A program made the position numbers and the translations under genes. Below the pieces are notes generated by a model. The model was not told where the DNA came from. It did not search any database and saw nothing but the letters and a program-made list of their open reading frames with translations. This document shows positions 41,101-49,946 of a stretch of DNA of 64,000 nucleotides, piece by piece; within the stretch, counting starts at the first letter, position 1, and every line of letters begins with the position of its first letter. This DNA is from Planctomycetota bacterium (GTDB lineage: Bacteria > Planctomycetota > PUPC01 > DSUN01). Where the stretch lies: NCBI GenBank assembly GCA_035384565.1, contig DAOOIT010000004.1, forward strand, positions 85,557 through 149,556, in the 5' to 3' direction.

Positions 41101-42186
41101 ATGGTCCGCATCACCGAGCCCTTCCACGGCGCCGTGCTGAACCGCCGGCACGGCGAGAACCTTCCAGACGGCCTCCGCATCGCCGTGCGCGGCGAGGCCG
41201 GCCTGCGCGACGCCGTGAGCGTCAACGGCCAGCCCGCCCGCCGCGCCGGCCGCGAGTTCGTTGCCGAGGTGGTTCTCCGCGCGCGCGAGACCGACCTCCT
41301 CGCGGTGGCCGAAGGCCCTGCCGGGCGGGCCGAACACCGCGTGCGCGTCGTGTGGGACCGCCACTCGCGCCCCCGCTACCGCGTCTCGATTGACGACAAC
41401 AGCTTTTTCCTGCGCGACATCGCCCAGAAGGGCTATCGCTCGCTCTTCGACTGCTTCTATCTGGCGGGTCTGAAGCGCCTGAACGAGCGCTATGGGGCGC
41501 GCTTCAGCCTCAACATCTACTACACGACTGGCCCCGACTTCTCGCTGCCGCAGTTCCCCGACCGCTATCGCGGCGAGTGGGCCGACAACGCGGGCTGGCT
41601 GCGTCTGGCGTTTCACGCCTGGGCCAACGAGCCCGACAGGCCCTACCAGCACGCCTCGGCCCAGAAGCTCATCGCCGACCTCGACGCCGTGGCCGGCGAG
41701 ATTCGCCGCTTCGCCGGCGACGCCGCCTACGCCCCGCCCACCATCATCCACTGGGGCATGGTCCAGCCCGAGGCCCTCCCCGCCCTCGCCTCGCGCGGCG
41801 TCCGCGTCCTCAGCGGCTACTTCGGCCGCGCGCCCTGGGGCTGGGATGTCAACTACCTTCTCGACGACGAGCGCTCCGAGCACCTCAGCCGCCACGACGC
41901 CCTGATGGACTTCACGAGCGGCATCGCCTTCTCCCGCGTGGACATCGTGTGCAACAACGTGCCCCTTGAGCGCATCGTGCCCACCCTCGCCCCGCTGGCC
42001 GACGACCCGAACACGGCCGAGATCATGGACCTTCTCACACACGAGCAGTACTTCTGGCCCTTCTATCGCCACCACGTGCCCGACCACTTCGAGCGGCTCG
42101 ACGCGGCGATTCGCTGGGTCACCGAGCGCGGCTACCAGCCGGTCTTCTTCCACGAAGGCTTCCTCGGCGGCCCCGAGCCCGACTGA
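41101..42186 (+). CDS. Conserved-looking protein of unknown function, possible polysaccharide deacetylase-like barrel
   Basis: 361 residues without signal peptide or membrane segment. The region after residue 90 has SIDDNSFFLRDIAQ, LAFHAWANEPDRPY, TIIHWGMVQPEAL, and RHHVPDHFERLD. The Asp-Asp and His-x-x-x pattern is reminiscent of NodB-type deacetylases, but the H-x-x-x-H motif is absent, so the assignment is weak. The first 90 residues look like a beta domain. The gene starts a two-gene unit with the cysteine desulfurase, 14 bp apart. Function is not recognised. Confidence 0.7.
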   Translation: MVRITEPFHGAVLNRRHGENLPDGLRIAVRGEAGLRDAVSVNGQPARRAGREFVAEVVLRARETDLLAVAEGPAGRAEHRVRVVWDRHSRPRYRVSIDDNSFFLRDIAQKGYRSLFDCFYLAGLKRLNERYGARFSLNIYYTTGPDFSLPQFPDRYRGEWADNAGWLRLAFHAWANEPDRPYQHASAQKLIADLDAVAGEIRRFAGDAAYAPPTIIHWGMVQPEALPALASRGVRVLSGYFGRAPWGWDVNYLLDDERSEHLSRHDALMDFTSGIAFSRVDIVCNNVPLERIVPTLAPLADDPNTAEIMDLLTHEQYFWPFYRHHVPDHFERLDAAIRWVTERGYQPVFFHEGFLGGPEPD

Positions 42187-42200
42187 AACGGAGGCTGCCC

Positions 42201-43334
42201 GTGGCGACGGAACGCATCTACCTCGACTTCAACGCCAGCACGCCCATCGCGCCCGAGGTGGCCGCTGCCATGCGGCCGTTCCTCGCCGAGCACTACGGCA
42301 ATCCCTCCAGCCTCCACTGGGCAGGCCGCCCCGCCAAAGAGGCCGTCGAGCACGCCCGCGGCCAGGTCGCCCGCCTCCTGGGAGCCGACCCCGCCGAAGT
42401 CGTCTTCACCAGCGGCGGCAGCGAGGCGAACAACCACGCCCTCAAAGGCGTCTTCTTCGCCCTCCGCAACCGCGGCAACCACATCGTCACCTCCGCCGTC
42501 GAGCACCCCGCCATCATCCAGCCCTGCCGCTTCCTCGAACGCATCGGGGCGAGGGTCACCTATGTGCCCGTGGACGGCACGGGGCTGGTGGACCCCGACG
42601 CCGTGCGCCGCGCCCTCACGCCGCAGACGATTCTCGTGTCGGTGATGCACGCGAACAACGAGGTGGGCACCGTGCAGCCGATCCGCGAGATCGCCCGCAT
42701 CGCCCGCGAGGCAGGCGTGCTCGTCCACACCGACGCCGCGCAATCGGTCGGCAAGATCGCGGCCGACGTGAATGAGCTTGGCGTGGACCTGCTCTCGGTC
42801 GCGGGGCACAAGCTCTACGCCCCGAAAGGCGTGGGCGCCCTCTACATCCGCAAGGGCGCGCCCATCGAGCCGCTCGTCCACGGAGCCGGCCACGAAGCCG
42901 GCCGCCGCGCCGGCACCGAGAACGTCCTCCTCGACGTCGGCCTCGGCGCCGCCTGCGACCTGGCCCACCAGTGGCTCGGCATGCCCTACGTCCGCGAGTT
43001 GCGCGACTACTTCTGGTGGCAGCTTCAGCAGGCGTTCCGCGGCAAGATCGTCCTCAACGGTCACCCCACCAAGCGGCTGCCGAACACGTTGCACGTCAGC
43101 TTCCTCGGCCAGTCGGGCTCGGACCTCCTCGCCGTCCTGCCCGAGCTGGCCGCCTCGACAGGCTCGGCCTGCCACGCCGGCCTTGTCGAGCTATCGCCCG
43201 TCCTCAAGGCCATGGGCGTCTCGGACGAGGTCGGCCTCGGCGCCGTCCGCTTCAGCCTCGGCCGCACCACCACCAAGGACGAAATTGACCGCGCCCTCGA
43301 CCTCCTCCGCCCCTTCTCCCGCGGCCCGGCCTGA
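42201..43334 (+). CDS. Cysteine desulfurase, NifS/IscS-type
   Basis: 377 residues, the length of group I desulfurases. It uses PLP to remove sulfur from cysteine for Fe-S clusters or thio-modifications. TSGGSEANNHA, HTDAAQSVGK, SVAGHKLYAPKGVG (PLP Lys204) and STGSACHAG (Cys324, which forms the persulfide) are all present. The GTG start has GGAGG six bases upstream. No iscU or suf genes are next to it; the partner is the preceding unknown protein. The 43361-43494 repeats follow. Confidence 0.93.
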   Translation: MATERIYLDFNASTPIAPEVAAAMRPFLAEHYGNPSSLHWAGRPAKEAVEHARGQVARLLGADPAEVVFTSGGSEANNHALKGVFFALRNRGNHIVTSAVEHPAIIQPCRFLERIGARVTYVPVDGTGLVDPDAVRRALTPQTILVSVMHANNEVGTVQPIREIARIAREAGVLVHTDAAQSVGKIAADVNELGVDLLSVAGHKLYAPKGVGALYIRKGAPIEPLVHGAGHEAGRRAGTENVLLDVGLGAACDLAHQWLGMPYVRELRDYFWWQLQQAFRGKIVLNGHPTKRLPNTLHVSFLGQSGSDLLAVLPELAASTGSACHAGLVELSPVLKAMGVSDEVGLGAVRFSLGRTTTKDEIDRALDLLRPFSRGPA

Positions 43335-43634
43335 GGCCGAGCGCCCGGCGGTAGCACACTACATGTTGTAGCCGTGCACTGGCAGACCACAACATGCCAG
43401 AGTCTCCCAGAGTCTCCCAGACTTCCCGGTTCATGCGCGGGATCTCGCATTGCCACCACATGTAGGGGCATATGCACGGGCGAACCACAATATGTAGCAA
43501 GTCGCCCGACTCGCCTGAGTCGCCGGTTCGTGGAGCACGTCTCACGCATCCCCAGGGGGGCGCAGTTGTGGGCGGCCAGTCCCTGCACCAGGCCCTTGGG
43601 CGGGGGGCTGAGGGGCATCCCTCCCACCCAGCGG
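43335..43634. other. Spacer with two related hairpin units
   Basis: 300 bp between convergent genes. Two units (43361-43396 and 43458-43494) share ACATGT, TGCAC(T/G)GG and ACCACAA(C/T)ATG, described as a repeat. The rest holds short GAGTCTCCCA and GACTCGCC direct repeats. Confidence 0.6.
43361..43494. repeat. Two related 36-bp units
   Basis: Unit 1 begins ACATGTTGTAGCC and ends ACCACAACATG, ends inverted to each other. Unit 2 begins ACATGTAGGGGC and ends ACCACAATATG. Both have TGCAC in the middle, spaced 97 bp apart. Confidence 0.6.
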
Positions 43635-44000
43635 CTACCCTATCTTTCTGCGCTCCCAGAAAGCGACCATGGCGCCCGTGGGGTCGGTGATGACGCTGAA
43701 CCACCCGAAGCCCGGCACCTCGGTGCGGTCGCGCAACACCGTGGCGCCAAGCTCCTTGGCCCTCTGCGTCGTCGCCGCAACGTCGTCCACCCCGATATAG
43801 GCCAGCCAGTGCGGCGGGCAGTTGGGCACAGGGCACTTCGTGATCCCCCCGCCCACCCCCTCGCCCACGTGGACCACCGTGTAGCTCCCGTCATCGAACA
43901 GGATTTCGTCCAGCCGCCAGTCGAGCAGGCTGGCGTAGAACTCCTTCGCCCTCGCCACGTCATCCGTCTGGAGCTCCACGTGCACGAACGCATTGCCCAT
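43635..44000 (-). CDS. VOC-superfamily (glyoxalase/bleomycin-resistance-like) protein
   Basis: 121 residues in two beta-alpha-beta-beta-beta modules: HVELQTDDVARAKEFYASLLDW in the first, and YIGVDDVAATTQRAKELGATVL with GWFSVITDPTGAMVAFWE in the second. This is the metal-binding fold of glyoxalase I, dioxygenases and drug-binding proteins. The His and Glu positions are present, so it may be an enzyme; substrate unknown. AAGGAGG precedes the ATG. No signal peptide. Confidence 0.9.
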   Translation of the reverse strand: MGNAFVHVELQTDDVARAKEFYASLLDWRLDEILFDDGSYTVVHVGEGVGGGITKCPVPNCPPHWLAYIGVDDVAATTQRAKELGATVLRDRTEVPGFGWFSVITDPTGAMVAFWERRKIG

Positions 44001-44166
44001 CGTCGCTCCTCCTTCCCACGGCGGCGGGGAGAGGTGTCAGGCCCCCAATCCTCACTCACGGCGGCACTCGTAGCCGCATCCGCGTCCTCACCGGGTGCCT
44101 GGCACGTTCCGCTCGTTACGCAGGCGCCCTGTGGCGGATGGGCTCCTCCGAGAGGCAACGCAGGGT

Positions 44167-44781
44167 CTACTTCCGGACCGCCTCCGCGCTGACGGTGATC
44201 TTGACGACGTCGCCGACGGGGCCGAGCATCTTGCCCATGCCAAAGTCGGAGCGCTTGATGGCGAACTCGCCGAAGAACCCGATGCGGTGCGCGCCCTCGG
44301 GGAACTCGGCCTCCTTGCCGCCGTGCAGCACCAGCGTCACGGGCTTCGTCACGCCGTGCAGCGTGAAGTCGCCGGTGATCTCGTAGGCGACGTCCGCCCC
44401 CGGCGGCGCAGCCGCCGCCTTTTTCACCGCCGTGCTCTTGAAGACGATCTCGGGGAACTCCTTGACGCTGAGGAAGTCCTCGCTGCGCAAGTGGGCGTCG
44501 CGCTTCTCGATGGCCGTGTCTATGCTTGTGGCCTTGATCGTCACCTCGCAGCTCGACGCGGCGGGGTTGTCGCGGTCGAAGGCGGCCTTGCCCGCGATCT
44601 CGTTGAACCGCCCGGCCACCCAACTGATGCCCAGGTGCTCGATCTGGAACGTCGCGGAGCTGTGCGCGGGGTCAATCACGTAGCTGCCCGCGCCCTCCGC
44701 CGCCGCGGCCCAGCCCGCGGCGCCCAGAAGAGCAACCAGCCCCACAGCGGCGGCCAGACGACGCCAGTGCGACCTGTCCAT
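44167..44781 (-). CDS. Exported YceI-family lipid-binding protein
   Basis: 204 residues. Signal peptide (RLAAAVGLVALLGAAGWAAA) then the YceI/lipocalin-like beta-barrel: YVIDPAHSSATFQIEHLGIS, VAGRFNEIAGKAAFD, KFPEIVFKSTAV-like segment and FTLHGVTKPVTLVLHGG. The family binds isoprenoid chains in a periplasmic barrel. GAGGAGG precedes the ATG. It stands alone; its promoter is not clear. Confidence 0.93.
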   Translation of the reverse strand: MDRSHWRRLAAAVGLVALLGAAGWAAAAEGAGSYVIDPAHSSATFQIEHLGISWVAGRFNEIAGKAAFDRDNPAASSCEVTIKATSIDTAIEKRDAHLRSEDFLSVKEFPEIVFKSTAVKKAAAAPPGADVAYEITGDFTLHGVTKPVTLVLHGGKEAEFPEGAHRIGFFGEFAIKRSDFGMGKMLGPVGDVVKITVSAEAVRK

Positions 44782-44915
44782 CTGCGGCCTCCTCAGTTAC
44801 GGCGACACACACTCCCCCTAGGCCCTCATTCTAGCGCCCCGCGCGTCCGCGCGCCACCGGACTCTCGTCGCACGGCGCCAATCGGCGGAAACGCCAGGCG
44901 GCGGAGAGCAGGGGG

Positions 44916-44943
44916 TTGACTCCTCCGCCGGCCGTGCTACAGT
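44916..44943 (+). promoter_or_regulatory. Sigma-70-like promoter for the PIG-L deacetylase gene
   Basis: TTGACT (44916-44921), 16-bp spacer, TACAGT (44938-44943), 48 bp before the ATG. Confidence 0.65.
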
Positions 44944-44990
44944 GTGGCGCAGGCGGCGGCCGGGTCACTGTCCCTGGGAAGGAGCCAGCG

Positions 44991-45674
44991 ATGGACTACG
45001 AGCGGATTCTGGTGTTCGGCGCGCACGCGGACGACGAGTTCCCGATGGCCGGCACGATGGCCAAGCTGGCCGATCAGGGGGTCGGGGTCTACGTGTGCAC
45101 GATGACGAACGGGAACGAGGGCTACCCGAGGCCCGAGTGGCGCGACACGATCGTGGAGATGCGCCGCCGCGAGGCGGCCGAGGCCGACCAGGTGCTGGGC
45201 GTGACCCGCCGCTGGATTCTCGACGTGGAGGACATGGGCCTCGCGCTCACCAAGGCCACGCTGAAGGAGTGCATCCGCATCGTCCGCGAGGCGCGGCCGC
45301 ACGCCGTCTTCACCCACGGCCCGCACGACCGCCACGGCGACCACCTGGCCACGCACACGCTGAGCATCCAGGCCACCTGGCACGCGGGCGAGCCGGTGGC
45401 GGCGGAGCTCGGGCCGCCCTGGCGCACGCCCCACGTCTACTACTACAAGAGCTGCGCTCTGCCGCTGCCGACCGTGGTGTTCGACACGACCGGCTACGCG
45501 CACAAGTTCGCCGAGGCGCGGGCCACGCAGGTCTCGCAGCACACCTTGTTCCGGCACACGAAGGAGGAGTTCCTGGCCGAGGCCGCGCGCATCAAGGCCG
45601 AGCGGCCGGCAGCGAGCGAACGCTTCTGGATCGTGGAATCGAACGTCCTGCCGGACTTCCTGCCGATGAAGTGA
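44991..45674 (+). CDS. PIG-L/LmbE family deacetylase
   Basis: 227 residues. GAHADDEF (residues 10-17) is the family's metal-binding AHPDDE motif with Ala for Pro. TMTNGNEGYPR, ILDVEDMGLALTKA and HGPHDRHGDHLATHTLSIQA complete the fold, with H-x-D-H as the third ligand region. These zinc enzymes remove N-acetyl groups from GlcNAc derivatives (mycothiol, bacillithiol or glycan precursors). GGAAGGAG precedes the ATG. The gene is immediately followed by the GxxExxY element. Confidence 0.9.
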   Translation: MDYERILVFGAHADDEFPMAGTMAKLADQGVGVYVCTMTNGNEGYPRPEWRDTIVEMRRREAAEADQVLGVTRRWILDVEDMGLALTKATLKECIRIVREARPHAVFTHGPHDRHGDHLATHTLSIQATWHAGEPVAAELGPPWRTPHVYYYKSCALPLPTVVFDTTGYAHKFAEARATQVSQHTLFRHTKEEFLAEAARIKAERPAASERFWIVESNVLPDFLPMK

Positions 45675-45681
45675 GGAGAGA

Positions 45682-45712
45682 GACCGCGAATCACGCGAAT
45701 CTACGCGAATGA
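45682..45712. repeat. Terminal inverted repeat, left, of the GxxExxY element
   Basis: GACCGCGAATCACGCGAATC and following bases. Its reverse complement matches 46185-46216 with one indel and one mismatch over 31-32 bp. Confidence 0.85.
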
Positions 45713-45720
45713 GGAGAGCA

Positions 45721-46164
45721 TCAACCGGGCTGCTTGCCGGGCGCAAGCCGCTTCATGGCCGGGGGGCGGGTCCTATGACGGGGATCGGATAGCACGATGC
45801 GCTCGTACTCCAGGTCGGGGTAACTGCCGAAGTTCACGAGCAGCCCGAGTTGCATCCCAGTGGCACACAGGTAGTCGAAGACCTGGGAGCGATGCTCATC
45901 CGTAAGCTGAGAGGCAACCTTCAACTCCACAATGATCTTGTCGAAGCAGACGAAGTCCGGGACGTAGTGCTTCTTCAACGGCCGCCCCCGATACTCCAGT
46001 CGGAGCCCTCTGTGCGGGTCGAAGGGTATCTTCTGGAACTCGAACTCGATCTCCAGACACTCCTGATAGAGCGGCTCCGAGAACCCGTTTCCCTTGTCAT
46101 TGTAGACGTTGAAACAGGCTCCAACGATGGCATAGCTCTCCTCGGGGTAGACGATCTCTGCCAT
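45721..46164 (-). CDS. GxxExxY family protein (PD-(D/E)xK-like)
   Basis: 147 residues from ATG 46164, which has AGGAG six bases upstream; an ATG 18 bases earlier lacks spacing. The signature G-F-S-E-P-L-Y (GNGFSEPLYQECLEIEF) defines the family. VPDFVCFDKIIVELK has the D..E-x-K of a restriction-like fold. The family occurs in rRNA intervening sequences and as lone genes; its function is unproven. The C-terminus is Arg/Pro-rich. The surrounding inverted repeats suggest it travels as a small element. Confidence 0.9.
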   Translation of the reverse strand: MAEIVYPEESYAIVGACFNVYNDKGNGFSEPLYQECLEIEFEFQKIPFDPHRGLRLEYRGRPLKKHYVPDFVCFDKIIVELKVASQLTDEHRSQVFDYLCATGMQLGLLVNFGSYPDLEYERIVLSDPRHRTRPPAMKRLAPGKQPG

Positions 46165-46184
46165 CGGCTTCTCCTGCTTCATGC

Positions 46185-46216
46185 TCCATTCGCGAAGATT
46201 CGCGTGATTCGCGGTC
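46185..46216. repeat. Terminal inverted repeat, right, of the GxxExxY element
   Basis: TCCATTCGCGAAGATTCGCG and following bases, inverted to the left end at 45682-45712. Confidence 0.85.
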
Positions 46217-46225
46217 GTTCCTCTC

Positions 46226-47323
46226 TTACCTCAGCAGCGGCAGCTTGACCGGGGCGTTCGTCTCGTAGCACCGCTGGGCGGCGAAGACGACTTCGTGGGT
46301 CTTGATGGCGTCCTCGAGATTGCAGTGGGACTCCCGGCCCGCGAGGATGCACTCGACGAAGTGGTCCATCTGCCCCTGGAAGGGGTGGTGGGTCACGTCG
46401 GCGCTGTCGGGCAGGATGGTGGGCAGCGTGACCCAGCCCTTCTGGCCGGGGAACTTGTGGCTCCAGATGCGGTTGTCGCGGATCGTGCCCCGGTCGCCGA
46501 AGACCTCGATGGGGAAGGTGTAGGGCATCACGCAGTCGGCGTTCACCGACACCTTGCCCACGGCGCCGTTGGCGAACCTTAGCAGCACCACCTCCAGGCC
46601 GTCGTACTCCATCGGCTTGTCGGTCTTGAGAAACTGGTTGGTGAGGTAGTTGAACTCCGTGTCCGAGCCCTTGCGCCAGCCGCCGCGGTAGGCGAACACC
46701 TCCACGGGGTCCGCTGCCTCGTATCGGCCCTGGGCCGCGAACCAGCGGCAGGCGTCCACCGCGTGGCACCCGCCGACAAGCAGCGCGCTCACCCCCGTGC
46801 TCGCCTTGCGCGCGTCGTCGTAGCCGCTCCACCACGAGCCGATGTCGTGCTCGTAATCCGTCTCCACGTAGTAGATCTTCCCCAGCGCGTCGTCGGCCAC
46901 CATCGCCTTGATCGTCTCGAACAGCGGGTTCCAGCGCAGCACGAAGCTCACCACCGTCTTGACGCCCGCCTTGCGGACGGCCTTGCGCATGGCCCGCATC
47001 TCGTCGAGGCTGTTGGCGATGGGCTTTTCGATGACGATGTGCTTCCTCGCCTCGGCCGCGGCGATGGCGTTCTCGGCGTGAAGGTGCTGCGGCGTGCATA
47101 CCGACACGATGTCCACACCCTCGTGGCGGAGGGCCTTGTCGAGATTGTCGTAGAGCCCCACATCCTTGAGCCCGGCCTCCTCGGCCCGCCGGCGGGCCGA
47201 CTCGAGCTTGCGGCTCGACACCGCCACCACCCGCGTGTGGGGGTTCCTGGTGAACGCCGCAATGTGCTGGGTGGACACCCACCCCGCCCCGTGCACGAGC
47301 ACGCCGAGCTGCTTCGCTGCCAT
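46226..47323 (-). CDS. Gfo/Idh/MocA-family oxidoreductase
   Basis: 365 residues. LGVLVHGAGWVSTQH is the NAD(P)-binding Rossmann start; HIVIEKPIANS carries the EKP motif with the catalytic Lys, and ALLVGGCHAVDACRWF has the family's G-x-x-x-H-x-x-D. The C-terminal half is the beta-sheet substrate domain. These enzymes oxidise sugars, inositols or related alcohols; the substrate is not predictable. GGAGGAG precedes the ATG. A TTGACA (47380-47375) lies upstream with a poor -10. No signal peptide. Confidence 0.92.
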   Translation of the reverse strand: MAAKQLGVLVHGAGWVSTQHIAAFTRNPHTRVVAVSSRKLESARRRAEEAGLKDVGLYDNLDKALRHEGVDIVSVCTPQHLHAENAIAAAEARKHIVIEKPIANSLDEMRAMRKAVRKAGVKTVVSFVLRWNPLFETIKAMVADDALGKIYYVETDYEHDIGSWWSGYDDARKASTGVSALLVGGCHAVDACRWFAAQGRYEAADPVEVFAYRGGWRKGSDTEFNYLTNQFLKTDKPMEYDGLEVVLLRFANGAVGKVSVNADCVMPYTFPIEVFGDRGTIRDNRIWSHKFPGQKGWVTLPTILPDSADVTHHPFQGQMDHFVECILAGRESHCNLEDAIKTHEVVFAAQRCYETNAPVKLPLLR

Positions 47324-47704
47324 GGCCGCTCCTCCAATGAAGGGTCCTCACACTTTGCCGCGCGGGCGGGGCGTTGTCAAGGCCGTCTCTCGTCCTTGCG
47401 CTCCGCGCGGGGACGAGACCTCGGCCGCTCCGCGGTCACAGGCACGAACGCGGAGCGGCCCCATCACCGCCCCCACGCGGAGCGCAGGCGCGAGGGGCGG
47501 GGGGCTTTGTGAAGGAGGCCGCCTTGACTCCGGCCCCGTCCCTCGCCATAATGCCCGCGGGTCGGCGGGAACAACTCACCCTCGTCCCGACACGCGGCGT
47601 GGGGACGAGGCTTCGGCCGCCCCGCGGCCGCCGGCACGGACGCGGAGCGTCCCCATCGCCGCCCCCGCGCGGCGCGCAGGGGCGAGGAGGCGAACGGAAC
47701 CCAC
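47324..47704. other. Spacer with tandem family D blocks
   Basis: Two related 100-bp blocks (about 47388-47495 and 47578-47690) each contain ACGAGrCYTCGGCCG, CGGACGCGGAGCG or close variants, and CCCC-CCCGC motifs, about 190 bp apart. No gene is supported. Confidence 0.55.
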
Positions 47705-48484
47705 ATGCACCTCTCCATCACCGTCCTCGGCACCACCACCTGCACGCCCGAGAAGGACGCGAACACGGCGTCGTTCGTCGTGGACCGGCGGGTGGCGGTG
47801 GACACGGGCTGGTACTTCACCGACCGGCTGCTGGCGTGCGGGATCAACCCGCTGGACATCGAGGCGGTCGTCTTCACCCACTGCCACCACGACCATATCC
47901 TGGGCCTGCCGCAGCTCGTCTTCTACTACGGCATCCAGGGCAGCGAGCGCCCCAAGCGGCCGCTCCGCATCTACGGCCCGGCCGGCGAGATCCGCCGCGT
48001 GGTGGACGATGCGCAGCGCTTCCTCCAATTCGACCGCTATCCCGAGCTCCGCTTCGGGATCGAGGTGACGGAGCTTCGCGGCGGCGCCGAGCTGGACATC
48101 GGCGGCCTGAGGGTGCGCACCTGCTCGGCCCGCCACAGCGTGCCCGGCTTGTGCTATCGCTTCGAGAACGCCGCCGGCGCCTCCGTGGTGTTCTCCGGCG
48201 ACACCGCGTTCAACCCCGACCTCATTGACCTGGCCCGCGGGGCGGGGCTGCTCGTGCACGAGGCATCCTACGGCGCGAGAAGCGTCCGCGAAGACGGCAA
48301 GTGGGGCCACTCCGGCGCGCCCGACGCCGCCGAGGCCGCCCGCCAGGCCGGCGTCCGGCGCCTGGCCATCGTGCACTGCGCCCAGGCGAAGCTGGCAGAG
48401 GCCCTGGAGGCCGCCAAGGCCACGTTCCCTGCCTCGTTCGTCCCGGCCCAAGGCGAGGAATTGCAGGCGAGCCCCAATGGCTGA
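47705..48484 (+). CDS. MBL-fold metallohydrolase, RNase Z-like
   Basis: 259 residues. THCHHDHILGLPQL gives the H-x-H-x-D-H zinc motif at residues 59-64; SARHSVPGLCYRFE supplies the next His, FSGDTAFNPDL the Asp, and VHCAQAKL the last His. The arrangement is that of the tRNase Z-type branch of metallo-beta-lactamases, although true RNase Z is larger and has an exosite; a phosphodiester or ester substrate is likely. ATG at 47705; ribosome site is weak. No partner gene is close. Confidence 0.85.
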   Translation: MHLSITVLGTTTCTPEKDANTASFVVDRRVAVDTGWYFTDRLLACGINPLDIEAVVFTHCHHDHILGLPQLVFYYGIQGSERPKRPLRIYGPAGEIRRVVDDAQRFLQFDRYPELRFGIEVTELRGGAELDIGGLRVRTCSARHSVPGLCYRFENAAGASVVFSGDTAFNPDLIDLARGAGLLVHEASYGARSVREDGKWGHSGAPDAAEAARQAGVRRLAIVHCAQAKLAEALEAAKATFPASFVPAQGEELQASPNG

Positions 48485-48739
48485 GAGGGTAGGGCGTGCC
48501 TCCTGGCACGGCGGGAGCGATGCGCGTGCCCGCAGGTGCCGGCGGCTCCCGCGGCCCGGCGGTCGTTTCAAGCTTGTCGAGGAATCTCCCAGGGGAGGCA
48601 ACCGACGTGACGAGAGCCTGCTCGACCACGGCACGACAAGCGCCTGGGAGGTTCTTCGGCCGGCGCAGAACGACACGGCGCGAGCCCGGCAGTGCTTCTC
48701 CGTGTCTCTGTGGTTTCCCCTCTTCCCCGAGGCCCTGCG
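48485..48739. repeat. Spacer with inverted repeat and common flanking motif
   Basis: GAGGAATCTCCCAGGGG (48579-48596) faces CGCCTGGGAGGTTCTTC (48640-48656), an imperfect inverted pair around a 40-base centre. No coding sequence is supported in this 255 bp. Confidence 0.5.
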
Positions 48740-49867
48740 ATGACTGAGCGCGAGCGGTTCCGCGAGACACTGCTCTTCGGCCAGCCCGACCGCATTCCGT
48801 TCTCGCCCGGCGGGCCGAGGGAGTCCACCCGGGCCGCGTGGAAGGCGCAAGGGCTCGAGAACCCCGAGCGCTACATGGACGCGTTGTTCGACATCCTGGG
48901 CTTCCGGCCCGACCCCCCGGAGAGGCCGGGCACCTGGCTCGGCGTGTCCTTCCAGATGATCCCCACCTTCGAGGAAAAGGTGCTCGAGCACCGCGACGGG
49001 CACTACATCGTGCAGGACTGGATGGGGGCGATCACCGAAATCTCGGACACCTACGACTACACCTACATCCGCTCGGCCAAGGACTTCGTGACCCGCAAGT
49101 GGCACAAGTTCCCGGTCGAGACGCGGGCCGACTGGGAGGCGATGAAGGCGCGGTTCGACCCGCAATCGGCGGGCCGCTTCCCCGCCGACTTCGAGGCGCG
49201 CTGCGAGCGGAACCGCGACCGCGACACCGCGCTGGGCATCCACTTCAACGGGCCGTTCTGGCAGCTCCGCGAGTGGTGCGGCTTCGAGGGCCTGTGCCTG
49301 AAGATGATCGAGGAGCCGGCCTTCGTGGCCGAAATGGCCGACTTCTGGGCCGACTTCGTCTCGGCCACGATGCGGCCCATCCTCGAGCGCGTGCAGCTCG
49401 ATTACGTGGGCCTCTCGGAAGACATGGCCTACAAAGAGCACGCGATGATCTCGCCCCGCATGGCCCGCCTCTTCCTCCAGCCCGCCTATGAGCGCTGGGC
49501 GGCCGAGATTCACGCCAGCGGCTGCGACATCATCGACATGGACTCCGACGGCTACGTGGGCGAGCTGATCCCTCTCTGGATCGAGTCGGGCATCAACGTG
49601 TGCGACCCCATCGAGGTGGCGGCGGGGAACGATATCGTGGCGTTCCGCAGGGCGTTCGGCCGGCGGATGGCCTACAAGGGCGGGGTGGACAAGCGGGCGA
49701 TCGCCAGGGGCGGCGACGTGATCGAGGCCGAGTTGGAGCGCATCCGTCCCGTCGTCGAGGGCGGCGGCTTCATCCCGAGCTGCGACCACGGCGTGCCGCC
49801 CGACATCTCCTGGGAGGACTTCGTCCACTACGCGCGTCTCCTGGCGGAACTCACGGGCTGGCGCTGA
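48740..49867 (+). CDS. Uroporphyrinogen decarboxylase-family protein (corrinoid methyltransferase-like)
   Basis: 375 residues with a UroD-type barrel: ERFRETLLFGQPDRIPFSPGG, GFRPD, GIHFNGPFWQL, EDMAYKEHAMISPRMARLFL and DMDSDGYVGELIPLWIESG. The family divides into heme UroD and methyltransferases acting with corrinoid proteins; this sequence lacks the close match to HemE, so the methyltransferase branch or an unknown function is more likely. No corrinoid protein is adjacent. The start ATG was chosen because it begins the family motif TERERF; ribosome site GAGG is weak. Confidence 0.8.
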   Translation: MTERERFRETLLFGQPDRIPFSPGGPRESTRAAWKAQGLENPERYMDALFDILGFRPDPPERPGTWLGVSFQMIPTFEEKVLEHRDGHYIVQDWMGAITEISDTYDYTYIRSAKDFVTRKWHKFPVETRADWEAMKARFDPQSAGRFPADFEARCERNRDRDTALGIHFNGPFWQLREWCGFEGLCLKMIEEPAFVAEMADFWADFVSATMRPILERVQLDYVGLSEDMAYKEHAMISPRMARLFLQPAYERWAAEIHASGCDIIDMDSDGYVGELIPLWIESGINVCDPIEVAAGNDIVAFRRAFGRRMAYKGGVDKRAIARGGDVIEAELERIRPVVEGGGFIPSCDHGVPPDISWEDFVHYARLLAELTGWR

Positions 49868-49946
49868 GACGCGAGGCGGATTGACTTCGCGGGGTCCTGC
49901 CCCTATAATCCGGGGTGGCGGCGGCGCAGCAGGTCCGGGGGTCACC

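Larger units (their letters stand above)
45682..46216. mobile_element. 535-bp element: GxxExxY gene between 31-32-bp inverted repeats
   Basis: The gene at 45721-46164 is bracketed by nearly perfect inverted repeats at 45682-45712 and 46185-46216. The layout, a single small gene between inverted repeats, looks like a non-autonomous insertion. A solo copy of the repeat lies at 20911. No transposase is encoded, so mobility depends on an outside enzyme if it moves at all. Confidence 0.75.

Noticed and set aside
41101..42186. Assignment of this gene as a polysaccharide deacetylase
   Set aside because: The SIDD segment is suggestive but the H-x-x-x-H metal motif is missing.
48740..49867. Assignment as HemE
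   Set aside because: The barrel is UroD-like, but the N-terminal and active-site arginine patterns of heme-pathway enzymes were not evident and no heme genes are near.
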